Assembly (NCBI GenBank): GCA_023393455.1
Contig: JAEWLJ010000015.1
Span: forward strand, 157,010 to 221,009
DNA: 64,000 bases
Direction: 5' to 3'
From: Methanobacteriota archaeon
GTDB taxonomy: Archaea > Halobacteriota > Methanomicrobia > Methanomicrobiales > Methanoculleaceae
The notes below the pieces were generated by a model. That model was given only the letters and a program-made list of their open reading frames with translations, did no database searches and was not told where the DNA came from. Of this stretch, positions 44,154-53,088 are shown in pieces. Each line of letters begins with the position of its first letter. Within the stretch, counting starts at the first letter, position 1. Made by a program: the position numbers and the translations under genes.

Positions 44154-45293
44154 ATGAAAGCCGATCGAGCTGGGCACATTGATTCTTTCGAAGACCCAAC
44201 ATTTCATTTTCCGGCAATCCGAGGCATACAGGCGGGAAAAGAGTATTATATCACAATGTTTCCCCTGAAAGTCATCCCAAAGCTCCTCTCATTTGATGAT
44301 GGCGACCTCCCTCCGAAAATGCGCGCTCAGCGGACATTGAATCACGCTCGCGTTCCCGTGATCGCTAAATACCTTACTTCTAATCCGAAGGATTACGTCC
44401 TATCTTCTATTACTGCATCAGTTGACGGTGATGTCCAGTTTTTCCCCTCCGGGCAGAGAGGGGACGACAGCAAAATTGGGCAACTCATCGTTCCGATGAC
44501 TGCAAAAATTGTTGTTAATGATGGACAGCATCGGAAAGCTGCTATAGAGGCTGCTCTCAAGTCTCGACCCGAACTGGGACTTGATACTATCTCAGTCGTT
44601 CTCTTCATGGATTCAGGGTTGAAACGCAGTCAACAGATGTTTGCGGACTTAAATAAGCATGCTGTCCCTCCTACAAAGTCGCTTGGTATTCTATACGATA
44701 ATCGCGATCCTTTCTCACAACTGGTCTTATCACTTCTGGAGACTGTTCCTGTCTTTAGTGGGCTAACTGAGTTTGAAAAGACTACAATATCTAATCGCTC
44801 TGTCGAGATTTTCACACTGAGTAGTGTCTACCAGGCTACAAAAGCACTCTTGGGAAGAAGCCCTGATTTGCAGGAAAATTTCGATGATTACATGAACATT
44901 GCTTCTGGATATTGGAATGAAGTCTATCGGAACATCCCTGAATGGCAGTGGGCTGTGGAGAAGCGAGTGCCGACCGCAGAACTGCGGAAGGAGTATATTC
45001 ACGCACACGGCGTTGCGCTCCACGCCCTCGGCCGGGCCGGGCACGCTTTAATCGAACAATATCCTGACGTTTGGCGCGAAAAACTTCCTCTATTACAGAA
45101 AATTAATTGGTCTCGTGCGAACACAAAAGTATGGGAAGGCAGGGCAATGGTTGGCGGTCGCATTAATAAGTCACAGGCAAACCTGACACTAACAACCAGT
45201 ATCATTAAACTCTATTTAGGCCTGCAGTTAACACCGGACGAATTAACTGCTGAAAAAAATCTCAATAAGGGTGGTAGCGGAGCGAGTGCATGA
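44154..45293 (+). CDS. dndB: DndB-like DGQHR-domain protein
   Basis: 379 aa. The DGQHR motif is at residues 123-127 (VVNDGQHRKAA), with a following long helical domain. DndB is the regulator of the phosphorothioation operon in bacteria, so this gene heading the operon fits that job; in some hosts it is not required for modification. Overlaps dndC by 4 bp. Base composition is lower in GC than the core genes to the left. Confidence 0.87.
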   Translation: MKADRAGHIDSFEDPTFHFPAIRGIQAGKEYYITMFPLKVIPKLLSFDDGDLPPKMRAQRTLNHARVPVIAKYLTSNPKDYVLSSITASVDGDVQFFPSGQRGDDSKIGQLIVPMTAKIVVNDGQHRKAAIEAALKSRPELGLDTISVVLFMDSGLKRSQQMFADLNKHAVPPTKSLGILYDNRDPFSQLVLSLLETVPVFSGLTEFEKTTISNRSVEIFTLSSVYQATKALLGRSPDLQENFDDYMNIASGYWNEVYRNIPEWQWAVEKRVPTAELRKEYIHAHGVALHALGRAGHALIEQYPDVWREKLPLLQKINWSRANTKVWEGRAMVGGRINKSQANLTLTTSIIKLYLGLQLTPDELTAEKNLNKGGSGASA

Positions 45294-46711
45294 CAGAAAC
45301 TGCACCTGATGAACTGGCAACATCCGTTGAGATCTCTTCCATATTCGAGGTAAGGAGTATCGAGAGCATTTACTCCGAAATCCGAGACCTGTATTTAAGC
45401 GACCACAGGCCTTGGATTGTAGGCTACAGCGGGGGTAAGGACTCGACTACTGTTGTTCAGTTAATCTGGAACGCACTCAAGGGACTCTCTCCCGAGCAAC
45501 TGACCAAGCCAGTGCATATTATCTCTTCTGATACTCTCGTCGAGACGCCTGTTATCATTGATACCATCAATGGAAATCTCGATCGCATAAATAAAGCTGC
45601 TCAGGAACAGGGGTTGCCGATTCGAGCCACAAAACTCTACCCGAAGGTACAGAACACTTTTTGGGTTCTTCTAATCGGCAAGGGCTATCCAACCCCTTCA
45701 AAATCGTTCCGCTGGTGTACTGATCGACTGAAGATTAAGACCTCTGACACTTTCATTCTAGATAAAGTATCGGAGCATGGAGAAGTTATCCTTGTTCTTG
45801 GTGTGAGGAAGTCCGAAAGTTCTGCCCGGGCACAGTTGATGAATTTGTACAAGATCAAAGGGAGTTTGCTCTCTCGTCACTCGAAATTTGCGCAATCCTT
45901 TGTGTACACCCCCATCGAGGACTTCTCAAAAGATGACGTTTGGACATATCTACTCCAGAACCCCAATCCCTGGAGTGGGAGCAACCGAGACCTTTTGGCA
46001 TTATACAAAAGTGCAGACTCCGGCGAGTGTCCGGTTGTCGTCGACGAGTACTCCCCTCCCTGTGGTAACAGCCGGTTCGGTTGCTGGATCTGCACGGTCG
46101 TTACCAAAGATAAGGCCATCATGGGTCTCATCGATAGTGGGGAAGAGTGGCTTGAGCCGCTCCTGAACTACCGCAATATGCTCGCTGAGACCCAGGATAA
46201 GGAGAAAAAATCTATTTATCGCGACTATAAGCGAATGAATGGGAAAATTAAGTATAAGCGAGACGGGAGCGGCGAACTTATCAGGGGACCATACAAGTTT
46301 GAATACTGTAAACATTTTTTGAGGAAACTCCTGGAGACACAGCGAGAGATCCAGGAGATTGGTCCACACCCCAACCTTCAACTGATCCTACCAGAGGAGT
46401 TGCATGAAATCCGTCGAATCTGGCGTCAGGAGAAAGGTGACTGGGAGGACTCAGTCCCGAAGATCTACCGAGAAGTAATGGGAACTGATCTCGATTGGGT
46501 TCAGGATGATCGGGGTATGTTTTCTGGTGAGGATGGTAACCTCCTGGAATCTATCTGCCAGAAGCACGATATCCCAGTTCAGTTGGTTGCGAAGCTGCTC
46601 GATATTGAACGACAGGTACAGGGAATGAAACGACGCGCCGGGGTATACTCTAGAATAGAAGATGTGCTCAATGAAGAGTGGCGCACGGAAGAGGAAATCA
46701 TCAAACAATAA
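45290..46711 (+). CDS. dndC: DndC, ATP pyrophosphatase/sulfurtransferase of DNA phosphorothioation
   Basis: 473 aa PAPS-reductase-like protein. PP-loop SGGKDST at residues 47-53. Four cysteines positioned for an iron-sulfur cluster are Cys143 (RWCTDRLK), Cys258, Cys265 and Cys268 (CGNSRFGCWIC). DndC activates the DNA phosphate with ATP and, with DndD and DndE, places sulfur supplied by DndA. The ATG overlaps the dndB stop (ATGA). Confidence 0.94.
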   Translation: MTETAPDELATSVEISSIFEVRSIESIYSEIRDLYLSDHRPWIVGYSGGKDSTTVVQLIWNALKGLSPEQLTKPVHIISSDTLVETPVIIDTINGNLDRINKAAQEQGLPIRATKLYPKVQNTFWVLLIGKGYPTPSKSFRWCTDRLKIKTSDTFILDKVSEHGEVILVLGVRKSESSARAQLMNLYKIKGSLLSRHSKFAQSFVYTPIEDFSKDDVWTYLLQNPNPWSGSNRDLLALYKSADSGECPVVVDEYSPPCGNSRFGCWICTVVTKDKAIMGLIDSGEEWLEPLLNYRNMLAETQDKEKKSIYRDYKRMNGKIKYKRDGSGELIRGPYKFEYCKHFLRKLLETQREIQEIGPHPNLQLILPEELHEIRRIWRQEKGDWEDSVPKIYREVMGTDLDWVQDDRGMFSGEDGNLLESICQKHDIPVQLVAKLLDIERQVQGMKRRAGVYSRIEDVLNEEWRTEEEIIKQ

Positions 46712-46738
46712 TTCTGGTGAACGGAACGGAGAATTATC

Positions 46739-48790
46739 GTGCTTATTACAAAACTGACACTAGAAAACTTCGGCCTCTTCCGAGGGACGCAGATATTTGA
46801 CTTTCGTCCTGAGCATGAAAACGGCTGTAATAAACCTGTTATACTAATCGGCGGGAAGAACGGGGCTGGGAAGACAACTCTCTTTGAAGGAATTCGCCTC
46901 TGTCTATATGGACCAAATCTTGGAGAGTATCGGTTCCGGAAGGGGGAGTATGAGAGTTATGTCTCGGGGCACTTCCATCTCATCGCAGGCTCCCCCCTCC
47001 GTGTCAGCAGAGCTGCGGTGGAGATCGAGTTCGAGCATTCGCACCTTGGTGTCGTCGACACGTACACTGTCAAACGGTCTTGGCATCGGAGTAAGGTTGG
47101 GCTTAAGGAGTCACTGTTTGTCGCAAAGAATGGTGAGGAGATTCAAGACTTAGATGCCAAACAATGGCAGGAATTCGTCAATGAGCTAATCCCACCCGGG
47201 ATATCCCGTCTATTCTTCTTTGATGGGGAGAAGATTCAGAGTTTAGCACAGGATGATGACACGAACATTCAACTCAAGGACGCGTTTAAGGCGCTCCTTG
47301 GGCTCCACATCGTCGATCAACTCCGTACTGATCTGGGGATATTTGTCTCAAGACAGGTCAAGACCTCCAATGAATCAGACATCAATGAACAGATCTCGGA
47401 GATCGTAACGGAGGTCGAGCGACTCAAAGAAGAACATTCGATAAAAATCCAGGAAAGGGCACAGAAGCAGAGTTACCGTGACCAGACGCTTGGTAAGATC
47501 GAGAGACTAGAGTTGAAACTGTCAAGTGAAGGTGGCAGTTTCGCCAGCAAGCGGAGTGAATTGAAAGCGCGAAAAGTCCAACTCGACCATGAGATTGAGG
47601 CAGAACGTAATCATATCCGTGAGATGTGCTCATCCCTTCTCCCCTTCGCACTGACGCCGAAGTATTGTCTATTGCTGAAGAGGAGAATTGCCGAGGAAGA
47701 AGAATATCGCCAGTGGGAGAACACGATGGCGGTCACTAGCGAAAAGATTGTGGAAATCGAGAACACCCTCGGGTCGAGCGAGTTCTGGGAGAGCGCCACG
47801 TTAACTTCAGATCAGAAACATAAGGTTGTTGCTAGGTTCTCTGCTCTCATGCGAAGGGCCTTCACGCCTTCCCCGCAGTTCAGCAACTATGTTCCTGTGC
47901 ATAATTTTTCGCCGATAGAGCAACAGAAGATCCTCACCGGGATGAGCGAGGCGTTGAGCGCCATACCTATCCGGCTAAGAAATCATAGCAATAAACTCGA
48001 AAAACTCGTCGGTGAACGACGAAGCATTGAGCAGGCAATCAATCGTGCCCCTGAAGACGACCTGATCTCGCCGATGATCGCAGAACTCAATGAACTGAAC
48101 CAAGAGATCGGCCAGTATGGAGAACAGTTAAAACAGATGGATGAAGATCTCCGCCAGATCGAGTGGAAACTTCAGGAGTGCGAGAGAAAGAAGGAGAAAC
48201 AGCTCGATGATTTGAGATCGCTTCAAGACTTGTCGATGCAGTTATCCCTTGCCACCAGGGTGCAGGCGGCATTGAAAGAGTACAGTGGCGATCTTCAAAC
48301 AGCAAAGTTGTCTGAGTTTCAACGAGTCTTTCTGGAATGTTTCAACCGACTTCTTCGGAAAGATGAGTTCATCCAGGACGTTGAGATTGATCCTGATAAT
48401 TTTTCGATCCTCCTCTACACAAAGCACAAGACTCCTATCCCCAGGAACAAACTGTCTGAGGGTGAGAAGCAGATCTATGCTGTGTCCATGCTCTGGGCTC
48501 TGACCATCTGCTCCGGTCGTCCACTCCCCTTTATCATCGATACGCCACTCGGCAGGCTGGATAGTGAACACCGTGAACGGATTGTTAACGAGTTTTTTCC
48601 GAATGCAAGCCATCAGATGATAATTCTCTCAACAGATACCGAGATTGATCAGGTTTACTTCCAGGATTTAATGCCATACGTGGCCAAGACATACTCTCTG
48701 GAGTTTGATGAGAAGGAGAACGCGACGAGGGTCGTTTCTGGATACTTCTGGGCCCCTGACAACCAACAGGAGATGACTGATGGCATTTAA
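46739..48790 (+). CDS. dndD: DndD, SMC-like ATPase of DNA phosphorothioation
   Basis: 683 aa from a GTG at 46739 preceded by GGAACGGAGA. Walker A GGKNGAGKTT is at 38-47; the middle is long coiled coil (about 190-560); the ABC signature LSEGEKQIYAV and Walker B FIIDTPLGRLDSEH lie near 575-605. DndD binds and nicks or melts DNA with DndC/DndE at the modification site. Overlaps dndE by 11 bp. Confidence 0.93.
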   Translation: MLITKLTLENFGLFRGTQIFDFRPEHENGCNKPVILIGGKNGAGKTTLFEGIRLCLYGPNLGEYRFRKGEYESYVSGHFHLIAGSPLRVSRAAVEIEFEHSHLGVVDTYTVKRSWHRSKVGLKESLFVAKNGEEIQDLDAKQWQEFVNELIPPGISRLFFFDGEKIQSLAQDDDTNIQLKDAFKALLGLHIVDQLRTDLGIFVSRQVKTSNESDINEQISEIVTEVERLKEEHSIKIQERAQKQSYRDQTLGKIERLELKLSSEGGSFASKRSELKARKVQLDHEIEAERNHIREMCSSLLPFALTPKYCLLLKRRIAEEEEYRQWENTMAVTSEKIVEIENTLGSSEFWESATLTSDQKHKVVARFSALMRRAFTPSPQFSNYVPVHNFSPIEQQKILTGMSEALSAIPIRLRNHSNKLEKLVGERRSIEQAINRAPEDDLISPMIAELNELNQEIGQYGEQLKQMDEDLRQIEWKLQECERKKEKQLDDLRSLQDLSMQLSLATRVQAALKEYSGDLQTAKLSEFQRVFLECFNRLLRKDEFIQDVEIDPDNFSILLYTKHKTPIPRNKLSEGEKQIYAVSMLWALTICSGRPLPFIIDTPLGRLDSEHRERIVNEFFPNASHQMIILSTDTEIDQVYFQDLMPYVAKTYSLEFDEKENATRVVSGYFWAPDNQQEMTDGI

Positions 48791-49196
48791 CCGGGTACGT
48801 ATGAGTAAAGGTTCAACGCATCGATTACAGATGCTGAAAGGGAAAACCGGGTTGACCCCGAACATTCTCCTCAGAATCGCAGTCTGTTATTCCCTCAACG
48901 AGCCGAAGATTCCCAACCCCGAGGCGTATGATGAAGATGGGCAAGAACTGAATCGGTACACCCTGACGGGAGAATGGGACAGTTTCTATATGGGGTTGCT
49001 CCGGGAACGGTTGATTGCTGATGGTCTTGACACAGAAAATGATCTCTTCCCGCAGTTTCGGGCACACCTGAACCGAGGGGTATTCTCTATGTTCTCTCGA
49101 ATTAAGGATCTGAGCGATTTCCAGAGCCTGCTTCCCACGGAAAATACCGTAGACCTACCTGCCGAGACAAAAGAGGCCGAAATACATGACGCTTAA
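48780..49196 (+). CDS. dndE: DndE, DNA phosphorothioation protein
   Basis: 138 aa, small basic-acidic helical protein typical of DndE: RVRMSKGSTHRLQMLKGKTG at the start (residues 5-24 region) and a characteristic LLRIAVCYSLNE. DndE binds nicked double-stranded DNA. The downstream end overlaps dndA by 11 bp. Confidence 0.88.
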   Translation: MAFNRVRMSKGSTHRLQMLKGKTGLTPNILLRIAVCYSLNEPKIPNPEAYDEDGQELNRYTLTGEWDSFYMGLLRERLIADGLDTENDLFPQFRAHLNRGVFSMFSRIKDLSDFQSLLPTENTVDLPAETKEAEIHDA

Positions 49197-50358
49197 ACTA
49201 CCTATCTACATGGACCACCACGCCACGACCCCGGTGGACCCTCGTGTACTCGATGCCATGCTTCCCTACTTCTCTCAGGAGTTCGGTAACGCTTCAAGTA
49301 TCGATCACATCTATGGAGCACGAGCTCATCAAGCGGTGGAGAAAGCACGCGAGCAGGTGGCTTCAATTCTTAATGCCCGGCCAGAGGAGATCATCTTCAC
49401 CAGCGGTGCCACAGAGTCGGACAATATTGCTCTGTTAGGTGTGGCCGAAAAGATGGCAGCAAAGGGCGACCACATCATCACCTGTGTGACCGAACATAAA
49501 GCAATCCTTGATACAGCGAAGCATCTGGAAAAGATGGGCAAAACGGTGACCTATCTTCCCGTCGATCGGTATGGACTGGTCGCTCCAGGTGACGTCGAAG
49601 AGGCCATTACCGATCGAACAATCCTCATCTCCATCATGGCTGCCAATAACGAGATTGGAACCATTGCGCCACTGAAGGAGATTGGGAAGATTGCAAAGGC
49701 ACATGGGGTGTTGTTCCATACGGATGCAGCGCAGGCTGTTGGCCATATTCCTATCGATGTAAAGGAGATGGGTATCGACCTGCTCTCGCTGTCCGGGCAC
49801 AAGATATATGGACCGAAAGGGATTGGGGCTCTCTACATTAAGGGAGCGAACCCTAAGGGGAAGGTATCACCTGTGATGTTTGGCGGGGGGCATGAACGGG
49901 GGATTCGGTCGGGAACATATAACGTGCCGGGGATTGTGGGGCTCGGCAAGGCTCTTGAGATCGCACAGAAAGAGATGAAAGCGGAGAATGAAAGGTTCAG
50001 AAGATGGACCAAACAGATGCTTGAAGCGTTTCAGGAGAACATCGAGGGAGTCACTCTCAATGGGCACCCGGAAAAGAGGCTTGCCCATAATCTTAACGTC
50101 TGTTTCCCTGGAATTGAGAGTAAGGCTTTGATGCATCTGTTGCGAAATGATGTCGCAGTTTCGGTGGGGTCGGCTTGCACTACTACATCGGTTGAGCCGT
50201 CATATGTTTTACGTGCAATTGGTTTGAATGATGATGCTATTTTCTCAGTAATCCGGATGGGCCTAGGGCGCTCGAATTCAGCTGATGAAGTAGAATATCT
50301 TATTATAAATATTATAGATAGTATTAGGAAACTGAGAAGAGTCCGAGGTACCTTGTGA
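49186..50358 (+). CDS. dndA: DndA, cysteine desulfurase
   Basis: 390 aa NifS/IscS-like. PLP Lys in SLSGHKIYGPKGIG, substrate site GATESDNIALLG, and the active Cys in VGSACTTTS. It supplies sulfur to DndC. The last ~130 bp are noticeably AT-richer than the rest of the gene. It is the last gene of dndBCDEA and is convergent with the minus-strand cluster (113-bp gap). Confidence 0.92.
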   Translation: MTLKLPIYMDHHATTPVDPRVLDAMLPYFSQEFGNASSIDHIYGARAHQAVEKAREQVASILNARPEEIIFTSGATESDNIALLGVAEKMAAKGDHIITCVTEHKAILDTAKHLEKMGKTVTYLPVDRYGLVAPGDVEEAITDRTILISIMAANNEIGTIAPLKEIGKIAKAHGVLFHTDAAQAVGHIPIDVKEMGIDLLSLSGHKIYGPKGIGALYIKGANPKGKVSPVMFGGGHERGIRSGTYNVPGIVGLGKALEIAQKEMKAENERFRRWTKQMLEAFQENIEGVTLNGHPEKRLAHNLNVCFPGIESKALMHLLRNDVAVSVGSACTTTSVEPSYVLRAIGLNDDAIFSVIRMGLGRSNSADEVEYLIINIIDSIRKLRRVRGTL

Positions 50359-50471
50359 ATGGAAATCGGAGGGGTTTTTCATCGGCTAAAATTTGTTGGT
50401 GAATTAATGCTGAAAATGCATGTAACTCCTCTCTACTATCATTCTGAATTAATGATTTATCAAATTGGCAC

Positions 50472-51497
50472 TCATCGCCAATTGTGACTAATTTCATTAG
50501 TCGAGGCCCTAGCCTCAATTCCTAACCGATTCGAGATAACTTGTGCTAATTCTACCGCCCGTGTACCTCGATTATTATCTGTGATAACATAACTTGCGCC
50601 GGTTTCTTTCACATATGCTACTGTTTCTTCGACATTAGAGTGCGCAGTTAGCGCAACAGCATATGTGTTTGATTCCGTTTTTCGGATAGGGTTTTGTTTA
50701 TCGCCGTGTCTTCGCAATACAATATGGGTATAATGAGAATTCGTGATCGCAGGGTTATAGCCAAAAGTACTCCTGATATGGATATACTTGCCCGATTTCA
50801 ATATACGTTCACACCTGGCGTCATCATAACAGATTATTTCTGGAACACTATACCCGAATTTTTCATAGATTGCTGTTTCTTTATGGATATATTCTGTCGA
50901 GATGATAGGAATCTCAAGTTCCATATTAATGATATCCAGCGCTCGTTGAAGGGTACCCCGATGAGCAGTTAGCTGAATTGGACCTTGATGAATTTTCTCC
51001 AATATCAAATCCAGAAATTTTTGGATAACCTCGTCTTCGTTATAATTCTCACTCTCATCGATACTTCCACAGCTCGAGTCGACAATAAGGGTATCTACTT
51101 TGATGGTGTCATCAAAAGGGTATTTAAAATCTCCAGAATACCCCGCCTTAGAGCCATCAGGTAGTGTAACTTCAACCTGAACTGCGCCAACCATGTGGCC
51201 GCTTGGTACTAACTTGACCAACGAATCGTTAACCTTGAATTCTACACCATACTCCAAAGGGATAATATTTCTTCGAACAGGAATGTCTGCATTTTTTATA
51301 AACTTTAACAGCTCTAATGTTTCGTTTGATAAAAGGATTTTTTGCATCCCTTTACTTCGATCAAAGTCTTCCATATGATCGGCATGAATATGGGTTTGAA
51401 CGCGCGCTCCGGGGCCGTAATAAAAGCCATCACACACGATATCCGGACCTAGTAATATGGCCCCTTCATTTGTCACATCGATGAGGTAATCAGTCAT
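50472..51497 (-). CDS. Beta-CASP-type metallo-beta-lactamase nuclease-like protein
   Basis: 341 aa. Metal-binding motif THIHADH has His36, His38, Asp40 and His41; GYSGDF and a C-terminal TAHSNVEETVAYV are typical of beta-CASP nucleases (SNM1/CPSF-like). RNA or DNA exonuclease activity is likely from the family but not tested. Start overlaps the ParB-HTH gene by 8 bp, so it is the last gene of the minus-strand cluster. Confidence 0.8.
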   Translation of the reverse strand: MTDYLIDVTNEGAILLGPDIVCDGFYYGPGARVQTHIHADHMEDFDRSKGMQKILLSNETLELLKFIKNADIPVRRNIIPLEYGVEFKVNDSLVKLVPSGHMVGAVQVEVTLPDGSKAGYSGDFKYPFDDTIKVDTLIVDSSCGSIDESENYNEDEVIQKFLDLILEKIHQGPIQLTAHRGTLQRALDIINMELEIPIISTEYIHKETAIYEKFGYSVPEIICYDDARCERILKSGKYIHIRSTFGYNPAITNSHYTHIVLRRHGDKQNPIRKTESNTYAVALTAHSNVEETVAYVKETGASYVITDNNRGTRAVELAQVISNRLGIEARASTNEISHNWR

Positions 51498-52203
51498 TGT
51501 TTACCTCCACTGAATCGCAAAGTAGGGCGTTTATCCGTTCTTCAAACCCAGGGGTCAATTTTTGGATTTCAGCGGCAAAGTCCTCGGAACCAACAAGCGT
51601 GAAACGATCTTTGCCAAGGCGCCCTTCCCATTGAAGTGTTTGTGGGATCGTTTTACTGAGTTTTTCTTCAAGAAGACGATCTCGCTCCAACTGGGTCATT
51701 TGTGATAGTATACTAAGAAGATATTTGTCGATGATTGCGCCAATGAACACGAACTTCTGCTCGATCTGGGGACGGAGTTTGATTGCTTCATCAATACAGG
51801 CCGATAAGGGCTTATTCGATCTTGTTTTGGCTTGAATTATTTGAATTACTTCCGTCTTTGTTAGTTTTTCTTGTATTATCGTATCAGCAAGTGTTTTTTG
51901 TTCTCCAAAGTCTTTTAATTTCGCGATCTCGGATGCTGAAGTAAATGCAATTGCTGATGAACTCTGGCCCCAGTCAACTAGATATCGAACCTCAGGAGAT
52001 AACTGCAGTAAACGCTCAAATTTTTGTATCATCGAATCGTTTTCTAGCATTAGGAGTTCACGGATGTCTTTGGTAGACATTTCATGCTCTCGTAATACTT
52101 TGATACCTTCAGCTACCTCAACCGGTGTGAGAATCCTTTTTTTCCGGTGAATTCCTACTGAAAGGATAAGATTTTGTTGGATTTTAACAATATCGTTACT
52201 CAT
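51490..52203 (-). CDS. ParB-like helix-turn-helix protein without the nuclease domain
   Basis: 237 aa. The segment LREHEMSTKDIRELLMLEND, followed by LSPEVRYLVDWGQSSSAIAF and the LADTIIQEKLTKTEVIQII helix, resembles the ParB DNA-binding (KorB-like) domain. No N-terminal ParB/Srx core is present. It lies 13 bp after parB and overlaps the nuclease gene, so it probably acts with the full ParB-like protein. Alternative: an unrelated HTH. Confidence 0.6.
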   Translation of the reverse strand: MSNDIVKIQQNLILSVGIHRKKRILTPVEVAEGIKVLREHEMSTKDIRELLMLENDSMIQKFERLLQLSPEVRYLVDWGQSSSAIAFTSASEIAKLKDFGEQKTLADTIIQEKLTKTEVIQIIQAKTRSNKPLSACIDEAIKLRPQIEQKFVFIGAIIDKYLLSILSQMTQLERDRLLEEKLSKTIPQTLQWEGRLGKDRFTLVGSEDFAAEIQKLTPGFEERINALLCDSVEVNND

Positions 52204-52216
52204 TCATATCGAGCCA

Positions 52217-53047
52217 TTAGTCGGTTGAGTTGACATATCCTTTATCTATCAGACCTTCTTCAACAAGACTTGCTATTGCAGAGTCTTGACTCATGCCCTC
52301 ATCCCTTGCATAGGATTTCAGCCCTTGGAGAAGCGTCATTGAGACAGTTGTGTTAATCTGGACTACTTTCGTTTCTGTTGCTTTTTCGATTGCGTCTTCT
52401 ATAGATTGTTTTGGATTTTCAGCGAAAACCTTTTCAAGATTCTTCCTCTGTGCTCCAGACAATGGTTTCATCTCGATGGCTAAAGAAACAGCTTTTTCTT
52501 CATCAAGTTCGCCTGACAGTGAGGCGGCTTTCTGCGCTCTTAATGCTTCTTCAATCCCAATCTCTCCTCGATCAATCATATTTTGTAATTTGGGAGATAA
52601 TGAATGGAATTTTAAGTATTTTCGCACTTTGCCTGCTGGGAGTCCTGTTTCTTGGATAATCAGGTTAATGTCTCCATAACGTCGATGTAATATTAAGCAG
52701 GCATCTTTCTCATCCTTAGCAGATAAGTCTAGTCTGCTCATATTTTCGTGTAAGGACAACAGTTTTAGTTCTAGTTCATCCAAATCGCGAGTGACTATTT
52801 GAGCCCGGATGGTGGGTGCTTTCAATAATTTATGCGCAAGGAATCGACGCTGCCCGGCAATGATCTCATATTTTCCATTACTTGATGGTCGGACACTAAT
52901 AGGTTGAATTAATCCAACTTTCTGTATGCTATCAGCTAATTCTTGGATGTCCTTGCCAACATCAATGTTTCTAATCTGGCTCTCTGCAATCTCAAGTTGT
53001 TCCAGAGGAATATCTATAGTTTGCGATTCATATTCCACTTGTCTCAT
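52217..53047 (-). CDS. ParB/Srx-domain DNA-binding protein
   Basis: 276 aa from the ATG at 53047. N-terminal ParB core with EIIAGQRRFLAHKLL and LSLHENMSRLDLSAKD, then an HTH (about 140-170) and a C-terminal helical tail. ParB cores can have CTPase or nuclease roles; here in a phosphorothioation island it may sense modified DNA. The start is chosen because a TATA-like ATTTATTTATAG lies ~25 bp upstream, giving a leaderless mRNA; a longer frame to 53101 exists. Confidence 0.75.
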   Translation of the reverse strand: MRQVEYESQTIDIPLEQLEIAESQIRNIDVGKDIQELADSIQKVGLIQPISVRPSSNGKYEIIAGQRRFLAHKLLKAPTIRAQIVTRDLDELELKLLSLHENMSRLDLSAKDEKDACLILHRRYGDINLIIQETGLPAGKVRKYLKFHSLSPKLQNMIDRGEIGIEEALRAQKAASLSGELDEEKAVSLAIEMKPLSGAQRKNLEKVFAENPKQSIEDAIEKATETKVVQINTTVSMTLLQGLKSYARDEGMSQDSAIASLVEEGLIDKGYVNSTD

Positions 53048-53065
53048 GCATTTTAAGTTTCGAGA

Positions 53066-53088
53066 ATCTATAAATAAATGTTTCGATT
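53066..53088 (-). promoter_or_regulatory. TATA box for parB and downstream cluster genes
   Basis: Minus-strand ATTTATTTATAG at about 53,070-53,081, centred ~27 bp before the ATG at 53047. It lies just past the SNF2 stop, so ParB, HTH and nuclease genes could be an independent transcript. Confidence 0.5.

Noticed and set aside
50694..50972. Plus-strand frame inside the beta-CASP gene.
   Set aside because: It is antisense to a well-supported protein and has no recognisable domain.
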